Assembly (NCBI RefSeq): GCF_900156805.1
Contig: NZ_FTOQ01000022.1
Coordinates: 1-48,995, forward strand
Source of the DNA: Roseivivax lentus
Lineage (GTDB): Bacteria; Pseudomonadota; Alphaproteobacteria; Rhodobacterales; Rhodobacteraceae
Direction: 5' to 3'
DNA: 48,995 nt
In this document: positions 27,271-35,458 of the stretch, piece after piece
Numbering within the stretch: the first letter of the stretch is position 1
How the letters are laid out: every line of letters begins with the position of its first letter
Notes under the pieces: model-generated
Seen by the model: the letters and a program-made list of their open reading frames with translations, nothing else
What the model was told of the DNA's origin: nothing
The model's database searches: none
Position numbers and translations under genes: made by a program

Positions 27271-28233
27271 TCATTCGACCGGCATGTAGGCCGGGAAGTT
27301 GACCGAGGTGGACGCGTAGAATTCCAACCGCCCCAGGATTTCCTGAATGCAGTTCTTGGCCGTCATGCGCGGACGCCATCCGGCGGCGCGCAGCTTTGCG
27401 GGATAGAACTTCGGCACGCCGACATTGTGGCGCGCGGCGAGCTCGGCATAGGGATTGTCCTCGCGCCCGACATTCATGATTTCCCACATCAGCGACAACA
27501 CGTCATAGGCGGTGATCGGCTCTTCGCCAGCGACCAATATAGACTGATTGCGCAGGTCGGGATGGTCGGCGGCCAGGAGTGCCGCCGTGCCTATATCGGT
27601 GCCGTGGGTCCATTGCATCGTGTCCCACATCCGACGCAGCCCGTCGGCGGCCTCGGGATTGCGGATTAGCTGGGTCACGAGATTGTCGACGAAGGGGCTC
27701 TTGCGGCCGGAGATGATCGAGGGGCGCAGCATCGCGAAATCGAAGGCCCCGGTTTCGGCCGCCTCAAACACCGCGTCTTCGGCCCGGATGAGGCTTTCGC
27801 CCAAGGCCTGTTGGGAGGGGTTGCCGTGCGCTTCGCGCTGCGCGTCGTCGGTCAGCGGCCAGAGATTCGGCATCCGGTGCGGCACGTAGACATTGTTCGA
27901 CGAAACCATGACGAAGCGCGAGACCGCGCCGCGGCATGCCTTCACCAGGTTGCGCGTGCCGCGCGCATTCACGTGCTCCAACATGTCCGGATCAATGGCC
28001 GGCGGCGGGCTGATGAGCGCGGTGTGGAAGACCAGCTCGATCCCATCGAGCGCCTCGTCCAGCGCATCGCGATCTGCCAGATCGCCCGGGACCATCTCGA
28101 TCCGGTCGCGATAATTGATGCGGTGCATCGAGTCGGGCAGCGTGAAGACGCGGACGTCGTGATCGGTTCGCATCAACGCTTCCAGCACATATTGACCGAC
28201 GGCACCGGTCGGGCCGGTCACCAAAACTTTCAT
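27271..28233 (-). CDS. NAD(P)-dependent epimerase/dehydratase family protein
   Basis: The 320-residue extended SDR has the N-terminal motif VTGPTGAVGQYV and the VFHTALISPP segment typical of epimerase/dehydratases. The usual YxxxK is not obvious: the region after MVSSNNVYVPHRMPNLWPL is altered, with a possible Tyr in NNVYV, so catalysis may differ or be lost. The ATG at 28233 is immediately followed by the Rossmann strand and preceded by GAGGAA; the longer frame to 28440 is not coding-like. It probably forms an operon with the double-SDR gene. Substrate unknown; redox or epimerisation of a sugar- or steroid-like compound is the family expectation. Confidence 0.83.
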   Translation of the reverse strand: MKVLVTGPTGAVGQYVLEALMRTDHDVRVFTLPDSMHRINYRDRIEMVPGDLADRDALDEALDGIELVFHTALISPPPAIDPDMLEHVNARGTRNLVKACRGAVSRFVMVSSNNVYVPHRMPNLWPLTDDAQREAHGNPSQQALGESLIRAEDAVFEAAETGAFDFAMLRPSIISGRKSPFVDNLVTQLIRNPEAADGLRRMWDTMQWTHGTDIGTAALLAADHPDLRNQSILVAGEEPITAYDVLSLMWEIMNVGREDNPYAELAARHNVGVPKFYPAKLRAAGWRPRMTAKNCIQEILGRLEFYASTSVNFPAYMPVE

Positions 28234-28610
28234 CTCAAATTCCTCAGCCGCGCCTCCGGAAACCGCGGCCACTTGGGCAGATCCGGCTATCGAGTGCAAC
28301 CGTTGACTTGCAGTCTGCATCTCTCTTGGAGGCAAGCGCGGCATGGACGCGCGCGGCGGCGACGGATCGTTCTCGGCGAGCGCTCGGAAAATCCGTATTG
28401 CCCGCGCAGCGGCGTTTGGACAGACCTCCAGGCGGCGCATCTCGTTGTCCCGTCCGAATTGTGCATGCGAGCCAAGCGCCGAGCCGGGGCCGTCTTTGCG
28501 GGGCTGCAGCGCGCTTCTATGGCCCGCTGCGCGACCGCCCGCGCCGCGTCGCCGCAGTTGGCAATTCGCCGGCGGCCCGATATGACCTTAAGGAAAGAGA
28601 GGTGGTCAGG
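28234..28610. other. 377-bp divergent intergenic region before pcaC
   Basis: The gap separates the minus-strand epimerase from plus-strand pcaC and must hold both promoters. Open frames here have no recognisable protein similarity. In particular there is no trace of pcaD or pcaQ, which often precede pcaC in related bacteria. Close to pcaC is ACC-TTAA-GG within TATGACCTTAAGGAA. This resembles the ACC-N4-GG core of PcaQ sites, but it is only about 20 bases from the start codon, overlaps the ribosome-binding site, and is probably coincidental. Confidence 0.4.
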
Positions 28611-28994
28611 GTGAGCGAGCGATACGAGACCGGAATGCGCGTCCGCCGTCAGGTTCTGGGCGATGCCCATGTGGACCGCGCGGAGGCCGAGAAGACCCCG
28701 CTCGACGCGGCGTTCCAGAGCCTCATCACCGAAAGCGCCTGGGGCACGGTCTGGGCCTCCGACGCGATCAGCCTGCGCGAGCGGTCGATGCTGACCCTGG
28801 CGCTTCTGGCCGCCACCGGAAACTTCGAGGAAATCCCCATGCACATCCGCGCCACGGCCCGCACCGGCGCCACCCGCGAGGACGTGATGGAGGTCTTCCA
28901 GCATGTCGCGATCTATGCCGGGGTGCCGCGCGCAAACCACGCGCTGAAGCTGGCCCGGGCGACCTATGCGGAGATGGAGCGCGGCGATGAGTGA
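28611..28994 (+). CDS. pcaC: 4-carboxymuconolactone decarboxylase
   Basis: The 127-residue protein matches PcaC throughout: [13 protein letters not shown] near the N-terminus, then [15 protein letters not shown] and the [10 protein letters not shown]-x-QH segment with the conserved His. It decarboxylates gamma-carboxymuconolactone to beta-ketoadipate enol-lactone in the protocatechuate branch of the beta-ketoadipate pathway. The GTG at 28611 gives the usual N-terminus ([16 protein letters not shown]) and usual length, and AGGAAAGAGAGG lies upstream; a longer frame from 28308 is not supported. It overlaps pcaH by 8 bases, so the genes are translationally coupled. It is cytosolic. Confidence 0.93.
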   Translation: MSERYETGMRVRRQVLGDAHVDRAEAEKTPLDAAFQSLITESAWGTVWASDAISLRERSMLTLALLAATGNFEEIPMHIRATARTGATREDVMEVFQHVAIYAGVPRANHALKLARATYAEMERGDE

Positions 28995-29712
28995 CGCGCC
29001 CTTTGTCGCCCGGGACCGGGCCTGGCACCCGCCGGCGCTGAGCCCGGCCTACCGGACCTCTGTCAGCCGCTCGCCCCGGCACGCGCCGATCAGCTTTCCC
29101 CAGACCCTGTCGGAAACCACGGGGCCAGTCTTCGGGCACGATCTGCCGGGACCGCGCGACAATGACCTGATCCACAATTTCGCGGCCCCCGGCGCGGCCG
29201 CGATCGGGCCGCGCATCATCGTGCATGGCCGGGTGACCGAAGAGACGGGGCGCCCGGTGCCCGGTGCCCTTCTGGAGGTCTGGCAGGCCAATGCGGGCGG
29301 GCGGTACCGGCACCGCAAGGAGGGCTATATCGCGCCGCTCGATCCGAATTTCGGCGGCTGCGGGCGCGTGATCACCGACGCGGACGGCGCCTATCACCTG
29401 CGCACCGTGCAGCCCGGCGCCTATCCCTGGCCCAATGGCGGCAACGATTGGCGCCCCGCCCATATCCACTTTTCCGTCTTCGGGTCGGGCTTCGGCCAGC
29501 GGCTCATCACCCAGATGTATTTCGAGGGCGATCCGCTGATCTGGCGCTGCCCCATCTTGCAGGCGATCCCGTCGGAGGCGGCGGTGAAGACGCTGATCGC
29601 GACGCTCGACATGCGGGCGTCGGTGCCGATGGATTGCCTCGCCTATCGCTTCGACATCGTCCTGCGCGGGCGGCGCCAGACCCTGTTTGAGAACCGCATG
29701 GAGGGGGGCTGA
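28987..29712 (+). CDS. pcaH: Protocatechuate 3,4-dioxygenase beta subunit
   Basis: The 241-residue protein is the iron-binding subunit of the intradiol dioxygenase that opens the protocatechuate ring to 3-carboxy-cis,cis-muconate. Visible ligands are the two Tyr (in [10 protein letters not shown] and PGAYPWPNG) and the two His of RPAHIHF, spaced as expected for the non-haem Fe(III) site. The N-terminal [15 protein letters not shown] is characteristic of the beta chain. The start at 28987 overlaps the pcaC stop. pcaG follows after 3 bases and supplies the alpha chain. Confidence 0.95.
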   Translation: MSDAPFVARDRAWHPPALSPAYRTSVSRSPRHAPISFPQTLSETTGPVFGHDLPGPRDNDLIHNFAAPGAAAIGPRIIVHGRVTEETGRPVPGALLEVWQANAGGRYRHRKEGYIAPLDPNFGGCGRVITDADGAYHLRTVQPGAYPWPNGGNDWRPAHIHFSVFGSGFGQRLITQMYFEGDPLIWRCPILQAIPSEAAVKTLIATLDMRASVPMDCLAYRFDIVLRGRRQTLFENRMEGG

Positions 29713-29715
29713 GCG

Positions 29716-30315
29716 ATGTCCGGCGCCGCTGATCGACCCGCCGATCTCAAGGAAAGCCCGAGCCAGACGGCCGGGCCCTACGTGCATATCGGCTGCCTGC
29801 CGAACCATGCGGGCCTCGGCGGACCCTGGGCCGAGGATCTGGGCGCCCGGCCCTTCGCCGACGACGCGCCGGGCACGCGGGTGGTTGTGACGGGTTGCCT
29901 CCTCGACGGCACCGGCACGCCGCTGCGCGACGCCATGGTGGAGATCTGGCAGGCCGATGCGGCGGGGCGCTATGCAGGCGGCGGCGCGGCGGGCTTCGCG
30001 CGCCGGGCCAGCGATGCCGAGACCGGGCTGTGGCGGCTCGAGACCATCAAGCCGGGTGCCGTGCCAGGCCCCGATGGCCGCATCCAGGCGCCGCATCTGA
30101 CGCTCTGGATCGTGGCGCGCGGCATCAATCTGGGGCTCCATACGCGGATGTATTTCCCCGACGAAACCGCCGCCAACGCCGCCGATCCGGTGCTGGGGCG
30201 GATCGAGCAGACGGCGCGCGCCCGGACGCTTGTCGCCGAGGCCCGGGGCGACGGCGTCTACCATTTCGATATCCACCTCCAGGGCGAGAAAGAGACGGTG
30301 TTCTTCGATGTCTGA
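29716..30315 (+). CDS. pcaG: Protocatechuate 3,4-dioxygenase alpha subunit
   Basis: The 199-residue partner of PcaH has the same fold (LLDGTGTPLRDAMVEIWQAD near residue 60). As is usual for alpha chains it lacks the HxH iron ligands: the corresponding segment reads APHLTLWIVARG. The length is typical. It overlaps the following DUF849 gene by 8 bases. PcaG and PcaH assemble as alpha-beta units of the cytosolic dioxygenase. Confidence 0.94.
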   Translation: MSGAADRPADLKESPSQTAGPYVHIGCLPNHAGLGGPWAEDLGARPFADDAPGTRVVVTGCLLDGTGTPLRDAMVEIWQADAAGRYAGGGAAGFARRASDAETGLWRLETIKPGAVPGPDGRIQAPHLTLWIVARGINLGLHTRMYFPDETAANAADPVLGRIEQTARARTLVAEARGDGVYHFDIHLQGEKETVFFDV

Positions 30316-31153
30316 TGTCAGCGGCAAACCCTGCATTCTCTGCGTGGCGATCACCGGCTCGGTGCCCACCAAGGCCGACAATCCCGCGGTGCCGATCACC
30401 GTCACCGAGCAGGTCGAATCGACCCAGGAGGCGTTCGAGCTGGGCGCGGCGATCTGCCATGCCCATGTGCGCAACGACGACGGCACGCCGTCTTCGGACC
30501 CCGACCGTTTCGCGGCGCTGAAGGAGGGTCTGGAGAAGCATTGCCCGGGTATGATCATCCAGTTCTCGACCGGCGGTCGGTCAGGGGCCGGGCAGGCGCG
30601 CGGCGGCATGCTGCCGCTGCGGCCGGACATGGCCTCGCTCTCGGTGGGCTCGAACAATTTCCCCACGCGAGTCTATGAGAACCCGCCGGACCTGGTGGCG
30701 TGGCTCTCCGACGAGATGCGGAAATACGCGGTCACGCCCGAGATCGAGGCCTTCGATCTGAGCCATATCCTGCAGGCCATCCGCATGCACGAGGCGGGCC
30801 TGCTGCATGGCCGGCTATACGTGCAGTTCGTGATGGGCGTGAAGAACGCCATGCCCGCGGATCGCGAGGTGTTCGACTTCTACGTGCGGATGATGCGGAC
30901 CCGCGCCCCCGAGGCGGCCTGGTGTGCCGCGGGGATCGGGCCGAACCAGGTGGTGGTGAACGAATGGGCGATCGCGGCGGGGGGCCATACCCGTGCGGGG
31001 CTCGAGGATAATATCCGGCTCGACCGGGACACGCTGGCGCCGTCGAACGCCGCGCTGATCGCGCGGGCGGTGGATCTCTGCGCCAGATACGAGCGCCCGG
31101 TGGCCAGCCCCGCCGAGGCACGCGCGATCTTGGGACTGGCGCCCGCCGCCTGA
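30308..31153 (+). CDS. Beta-keto acid cleavage enzyme (BKACE, DUF849 family)
   Basis: The 281-residue protein matches the DUF849/BKACE family, whose founding member is 3-keto-5-aminohexanoate cleavage enzyme. It has CHAHVRNDDG (metal-binding His pair), QFSTGGRSG, and the C-terminal GGHTRAGLEDN-x-RLDRDTLAPSNA. Family members condense a beta-keto acid with acetyl-CoA to give acetoacetate and a shortened acyl-CoA. Position directly after pcaG, with an 8-base overlap, suggests a step in aromatic catabolism. Cleavage of beta-ketoadipate to succinyl-CoA would bypass pcaIJF, but this is inference. The start at 30308 gives the normal N-terminus. Confidence 0.88.
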   Translation: MSDVSGKPCILCVAITGSVPTKADNPAVPITVTEQVESTQEAFELGAAICHAHVRNDDGTPSSDPDRFAALKEGLEKHCPGMIIQFSTGGRSGAGQARGGMLPLRPDMASLSVGSNNFPTRVYENPPDLVAWLSDEMRKYAVTPEIEAFDLSHILQAIRMHEAGLLHGRLYVQFVMGVKNAMPADREVFDFYVRMMRTRAPEAAWCAAGIGPNQVVVNEWAIAAGGHTRAGLEDNIRLDRDTLAPSNAALIARAVDLCARYERPVASPAEARAILGLAPAA

Positions 31154-31171
31154 GGCGCGTGGCGCGTCAGG
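31149..31171. terminator. Hairpin between convergent genes
   Basis: CCTGAGGCGC and GCGCGTCAGG pair at all but one position around a GTG loop. It overlaps the last bases of the DUF849 gene and ends 9 bases from the haem oxygenase stop on the other strand. There is no clear T-tract on either side, so it is a candidate bidirectional terminator only. Confidence 0.4.
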
Positions 31172-31179
31172 GGCATGGC

Positions 31180-31839
31180 TCATCGGCCGGGGCCGGCCTC
31201 TTCGCGGGCGGACAGGCGCCGCGGGGTGATGGGCGTGGCGGCGGACACATCCGCGTGCGGGCCCGTGCAGATGGCCGTCATCACGCGACCGAAGGCCGCG
31301 AAGGTCTGATCCGCCGCCGAGACCAGCGCAACATATCCCTCCGCCGCCTGCCCGTGTCGGTCCAGCTCGCCCGTCAGGGCCGCCCAGAGCCGACGGTCGT
31401 GCCCCGCGCCGAAGAAGTGCCGCGGCGCCTGCGGCAGCGCCGCCGCGATATCGCGGTCGATCAGCGCCGCGCCGAAACGGGCGCCGTGCAGGACATAAAG
31501 CGCCCCCAGCGCCGCGCGCGGCGTCTCGGGCATCGGCAGCGGCAGTCCCGGCGGCAGGCGCAGGGAGGCCTGCAGGCCGCGCAGATCGGCCCGGAGCGCG
31601 GCCAGTCCGCGGTCGAGCGACAGCGGCTCGAACACGCACAGGCTGCGGCGTCGCTGCTCCACCGCCTCGAAGAAGACCAGATAGCCGCGCAGGAGCATCG
31701 CGTATTCGGACAACGTCAGGTCGGGGGCCTGCAGGCGGCAAAGCCAGGGATGGACATGCAGCGCCTCATGCGCGGCGCGCGTGGCGGCGGCGATCCGGGC
31801 CCGCACCGTGCCGCGATCCCGACCGTCGGGGCCGCTCAT
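31180..31839 (-). CDS. bphO: Haem oxygenase (BphO-type)
   Basis: The 219-residue protein has the bacterial haem-oxygenase layout. The proximal His is in TRAAHEALH near residue 19, and the late segment GALYVLHGARFGAALI near 110 resembles the distal-helix region. It opens haem to biliverdin, releasing iron and CO. The start codon overlaps the stop of the phytochrome gene (ATGA), which is strong evidence that it provides the biliverdin chromophore for that photoreceptor. The ORF could be extended upstream, but that would run into the kinase gene. Confidence 0.88.
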   Translation of the reverse strand: MSGPDGRDRGTVRARIAAATRAAHEALHVHPWLCRLQAPDLTLSEYAMLLRGYLVFFEAVEQRRRSLCVFEPLSLDRGLAALRADLRGLQASLRLPPGLPLPMPETPRAALGALYVLHGARFGAALIDRDIAAALPQAPRHFFGAGHDRRLWAALTGELDRHGQAAEGYVALVSAADQTFAAFGRVMTAICTGPHADVSAATPITPRRLSAREEAGPGR

Positions 31840-34085
31840 GCCGCATGCTCCGCCCGGACCGGGTTCGGCAGCGAGACGACGAACCGCGCGCCGCCGGAAT
31901 AGGCGGTGTCGAGCGATATCTTCCCGCCATGCTGCTGCACGATCCGTTCGCAGATCGACAGGCCCAGCCCGGAGCCCTCGATCTTGCTTTGCGGATGCAG
32001 GCGTTGCATCGCCTGGAACACCCGCTTGGCGTATTCCTCGGGGATGCCGATGCCGTTGTCGCACACCTCGACGCTCTGGAACCCCGCCGGGCCTTCGGTC
32101 GGACCGATGCGGACCCGGGGCGCGCGGTCGGGATCGCGGTATTTCAGCGCGTTGCTGCCGAGGTTGAGAAACAGCCGCATCAGCAGATGGAGGTTGCCGC
32201 GCACAAGCGGCATCTGCGCGATTTCGAAATCGGCCTCCGCCTCCTCGATCTGGACGCCCAGCAGGTCGCGGGCGTCGCGCGCCGCGCGCGTGGGATCGAC
32301 ATCGGTGAAGCTGTGCTTCTGTCCGGTGACCATCTCGAGTTCCAGCAGCCCCGAGGTCAAATCCGTGAGGCGCGCGGCGTAGATCTTGGCCATGGCGTGG
32401 TTCTCGCGCACCGCCTCGGGTTCGAACCCGTCCTCGTGCATGAAGGAGAGCGCGTTGCTGATCCCGCGCAGCGGCGCGCGCAGGTCATGGGCGGCGGTCG
32501 CCGCGAATTTCTTCAGCGTGGCGTTTTCATCCTTCAGCAGCAGTTGCGCGGTGACGATGTCGAGGAATTCCTTGAAGATTTCCCGCGCGCTTTCCAGCTC
32601 GTCGGGCATCCAGGGCTTGCTTTCCTCGCAATGCTCCTCTTCCCAGCGGGCGAAGCTTTGCCGCGGCAGAAGCTGCGCGACGGGATCGGCGTCGGGCACG
32701 ATCACGGCGGCCTTGCGCGGCTTGCCCGCCCAGGCGACCTTCTGGGTGATCGGGCCGCGGAACCAGATCAGCTGGCAGACCCGGTGGGTGGCGATCGGCT
32801 GGATCAGCACGCCGCAGGCGGTGTCCATGTGATCGCGCGCAGGCGGAAAATCGCGGTGGAACGCCGTGGTCTGGAACTGGTCGGACGTCTCGCGCTGCTT
32901 GATCGCCCATTGGATCATCTCGCGGATGATGTCGGGCGGCGGGGTCCGACCGGAAAAATGCAGGTTGCTGCCGTATTGGAACGCGAAGCCGTCGGCATCG
33001 AGGAATTCCTGCAGGACCGGGACCAGCGTGGCGACCACATCCTCCACCTCGCCGGAATTGCGCAGGGCCGCGGCGAAGGCGTTCTCGATCCGGCGCAACT
33101 CGGTGATCTTGTCGGCGATCTTGGTGCGTTCGTGCTGGTCGTGGCGCAGCATCAGCGCGGTGCCGATCTCGTGTATGAGGCTCCAGGAATCGAAGGGGAC
33201 GATGCCCGGCTCGGTGTGATGCGCGGCGATCAGGCCCCAAAGCGCGCCGCGATGCATCAGCGAGCACCCGAAGGAGGCCTGCAGACCCATGTTGCGCAGA
33301 TACGCGGTATGCATCCGCGAGACCGACCGCGACACCGCCCAGGTCAGGTCGATGGGGCCGCCGGTGCGGTGCAGCACCCGGATCGGGATGGCGTCGTCGA
33401 ACACGGAGCCGATCGCGCGGTAGGGCACCATGGTCATGATCTCGCGCACCTGCTTGGGGATATCGCCGGCGGGAAAATGCAGCCCGAGATAGGAATCCAC
33501 CTCCGGCACGCGGCTTTCGGCGATGGTCTCGCCGGACCAGTCGGGCAGGAAGCGGTAGATCTTGACGCGCGCAAAGCCGGTCAAGCTGCGCACCGCGTCC
33601 ACGGCGATCTGCATCGCGTCCTCGAAACTGTCGGAATGCAGGATCTGCGCGCTGGTCTTGCCGACGAGGCGCATATTGGTGCGCGACACGCGCGGCGACG
33701 GCATGTTGTTGGGCAGGAACTCGATGATTCGCAGCCCGGCATGGCAATGGGTGACGGTGTCGAAGCTGACACCCTCGCGCGTCACGATATAATCCAGCAC
33801 CTCATGCAGAAGCTGCGGGCCGTTGCTGAGCAGCGCGAGTTCCCTGTGCAGCTCCGGATCGAGGTCGGCGAGCGTCATCGACATCATCGCCTCGGGCGCA
33901 ACTCCTAGAAAATCCGAAATATTTTCCGACGCGGCCACCACGCGATAGCTGTCCTGATCGAGCGCGATCAGCGCACCGATATTCTGGATCATGCCGGAGA
34001 AATGGATCTGTTCGCTGTCGCAATTGTCGAGCGTCGTGCGATCCGTGCGGGTGAAGAATTCCGACAGGGATTTCGGTGCATTCAT
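31836..34085 (-). CDS. bphP: Bacteriophytochrome histidine kinase
   Basis: The 749-residue red/far-red photoreceptor has the order PAS-GAF-PHY-HisKA-HATPase. The biliverdin-binding Cys is in DNCDSEQIHF near residue 21. The GAF domain has PAGDIPKQVRE, near 210; the serine usual in PASDIP is Gly here. The phosphoacceptor His is in AAHDLRAPLRG, near 530. The ATP-binding lid residues are NALKY, DNGIGIP and GSGLGLSI. The start at 34085 places the Cys at its usual distance; the longer frame is unlikely. It is soluble. The haem oxygenase follows directly. No response regulator is adjacent, so its phosphorelay partner is elsewhere. The promoter lies in the 212-bp divergent region shared with the LacI-type gene. 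Confidence 0.93.
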   Translation of the reverse strand: MNAPKSLSEFFTRTDRTTLDNCDSEQIHFSGMIQNIGALIALDQDSYRVVAASENISDFLGVAPEAMMSMTLADLDPELHRELALLSNGPQLLHEVLDYIVTREGVSFDTVTHCHAGLRIIEFLPNNMPSPRVSRTNMRLVGKTSAQILHSDSFEDAMQIAVDAVRSLTGFARVKIYRFLPDWSGETIAESRVPEVDSYLGLHFPAGDIPKQVREIMTMVPYRAIGSVFDDAIPIRVLHRTGGPIDLTWAVSRSVSRMHTAYLRNMGLQASFGCSLMHRGALWGLIAAHHTEPGIVPFDSWSLIHEIGTALMLRHDQHERTKIADKITELRRIENAFAAALRNSGEVEDVVATLVPVLQEFLDADGFAFQYGSNLHFSGRTPPPDIIREMIQWAIKQRETSDQFQTTAFHRDFPPARDHMDTACGVLIQPIATHRVCQLIWFRGPITQKVAWAGKPRKAAVIVPDADPVAQLLPRQSFARWEEEHCEESKPWMPDELESAREIFKEFLDIVTAQLLLKDENATLKKFAATAAHDLRAPLRGISNALSFMHEDGFEPEAVRENHAMAKIYAARLTDLTSGLLELEMVTGQKHSFTDVDPTRAARDARDLLGVQIEEAEADFEIAQMPLVRGNLHLLMRLFLNLGSNALKYRDPDRAPRVRIGPTEGPAGFQSVEVCDNGIGIPEEYAKRVFQAMQRLHPQSKIEGSGLGLSICERIVQQHGGKISLDTAYSGGARFVVSLPNPVRAEHAA

Positions 34086-34238
34086 GATTCGTTCGCCGTT
34101 TTTCCTAACAACCTTCCGGCCAAACAAGCGCCACAAGTCTTAAGATCTGGCGAAACACGGCCCTCCGCGGCCCGTCGCGCCCGGAATCGCGCCGCCCGCC
34201 CCCGGCACAGCACTTCTCCGACATGGCGCCGAAAAATC

Positions 34239-34254
34239 CTTTGCGCGCGTAAAG
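34239..34254. promoter_or_regulatory. LacI-type operator in front of the regulator gene
   Basis: CTTTGCGCGCGTAAAG is a 16-bp dyad with one mismatched pair and a central CG, the usual architecture of LacI-family operators. It lies 43 bases before the regulator ATG, so autoregulation is likely. The same core, CGCGCGTAAA, recurs in front of the polyol operon. Confidence 0.6.
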
Positions 34255-34297
34255 AAATCAGCAATACTTTGAAAAAGATTTCCGCCCGGGAGCCGGC

Positions 34298-35332
34298 ATG
34301 AGCCACATCAAACTGCGCAACATGGAGGAATTCGCCACGGCGAGCGGCATCTCGCGGCCGACCCTGTCGAAGTATTTCAACGACCCCGACAGCGTGCGGC
34401 CCTCGACGCGCGCGCGGATCGAAGCGGCGCTCGAGACCTACGATTACCGCCCGAATATCTACGCGGTGAACCAGAACCGCAAACTGACCAAGAATGTCGG
34501 CATCGTGGTGCCGTTCCTGGCCGATCCGTTCTTCGCCGAGATCGCCCGCAACATCGAGGAACGCTGCCTCGAGGCCGGTTTCCAGCCCTCGCTCTTCAGC
34601 CCCTATGGCAAGCCCGAGGTGGAAAACGCGATCCTCGACAACCTGCGCGCGATGAAGCCCGCGGGCGTGCTTCTGGCGCCGCTGGGACGGCGCAGTTCGG
34701 ACCGCAAGATCATCGAGGATTTCTGCCGCGACGTGCCCACGATCCTGTTCGACAGCAATATCGAGGGCCTGGGCGAGGCCTTCGTCGGGTCGGACAATGC
34801 GAGCTTCGTCGCGCAGACGGTGGATTACCTGCACCGCACCGGCGACGCGCCGTGTTTCTTCGAGATGGCGCAACCCGCCAACCCCAACGCCGTGCGCCGC
34901 CGGGACGCCTATGTGGCGAAGATGATCGAGATCGGGCTGACCCCGCATGTGCTGCAGGCCGAGGGCACCGGCTGGGCCTTCGAGGAAATCGGCAAGCGGG
35001 GCGCGCTGAAGCTTCTGCGCGCGAATGCGCTGCCCACCCGGACCGTGCTCTGTTCGAACGACCGGCTGGCGATCGGGTTTCTGTCGGCCTGCTACGATCT
35101 GGGGCTGAAGGTCGGACACGGCGCCGATTGCGACCTGCGGGTCGCCTCGAACGACGATCATCCCTATGCGCGCTATACCTGCCCCGCCCTGACCACCGCC
35201 GCGCATGATTACGAAGCTGTCTCGCGCCTCGCGGTGGAGATGTTGCTGAAACTGATTCTTTCCGGCGGCATGCTGGAGAAGCGCACCGAAACGCTGGTTC
35301 CGGCACGGCTCGTGCTGCGGCAATCGGCTTGA
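34298..35332 (+). CDS. LacI-family transcriptional regulator of the polyol operon
   Basis: The 344-residue protein has an N-terminal LacI helix-turn-helix (MEEFATASGISRPTLSKYF, near residue 5-25; hinge region near 50). A periplasmic-binding-protein-like effector domain follows (NVGIVVPFLADPFFAEIARN; SNDRLAIGFLSACYDLG). It probably binds a polyol or derived sugar and represses the smo/mtlK genes that begin 126 bases downstream on the same strand. Shared palindromes upstream of itself and of the binding-protein gene support this. The ATG at 34298 is the only start that keeps the HTH at the N-terminus. Ligand identity is inferred from context. Confidence 0.9.
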   Translation: MSHIKLRNMEEFATASGISRPTLSKYFNDPDSVRPSTRARIEAALETYDYRPNIYAVNQNRKLTKNVGIVVPFLADPFFAEIARNIEERCLEAGFQPSLFSPYGKPEVENAILDNLRAMKPAGVLLAPLGRRSSDRKIIEDFCRDVPTILFDSNIEGLGEAFVGSDNASFVAQTVDYLHRTGDAPCFFEMAQPANPNAVRRRDAYVAKMIEIGLTPHVLQAEGTGWAFEEIGKRGALKLLRANALPTRTVLCSNDRLAIGFLSACYDLGLKVGHGADCDLRVASNDDHPYARYTCPALTTAAHDYEAVSRLAVEMLLKLILSGGMLEKRTETLVPARLVLRQSA

Positions 35333-35376
35333 AGGACCGGAAATATACGAATGGAACCAATGACCTGACACCAAAA

Positions 35377-35390
35377 TTATCGCGCGTAAA
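35377..35390. promoter_or_regulatory. Operator-like site in front of smoE
   Basis: TTATCGCGCGTAAA shares the core CGCGCGTAAA and a partial dyad with the site before the regulator gene. A second arm, CGCGCGATA at 35403-35411, forms a spaced inverted repeat with TATCGCGCG at 35378-35386. The pair lies 48-81 bases before the smoE start, where repressor binding would block transcription. Confidence 0.55.
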
Positions 35391-35458
35391 TTTTTGATTG
35401 ACCGCGCGATAGAAAGTAGCTCATGATCGTCAAGCATTCACCAAGGGAGGACATCCGG

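Noticed and set aside
28581-28600. PcaQ-like ACC-N4-GG site before pcaC
   Set aside because: It overlaps the ribosome-binding region, too close to the start codon for an activator site, and only the core matches.
28768-30666. 632-residue minus-strand frame opposite pcaCHG
   Set aside because: It is antisense to genes with conserved catalytic residues and has shadow-like Arg/Pro/Gly composition.
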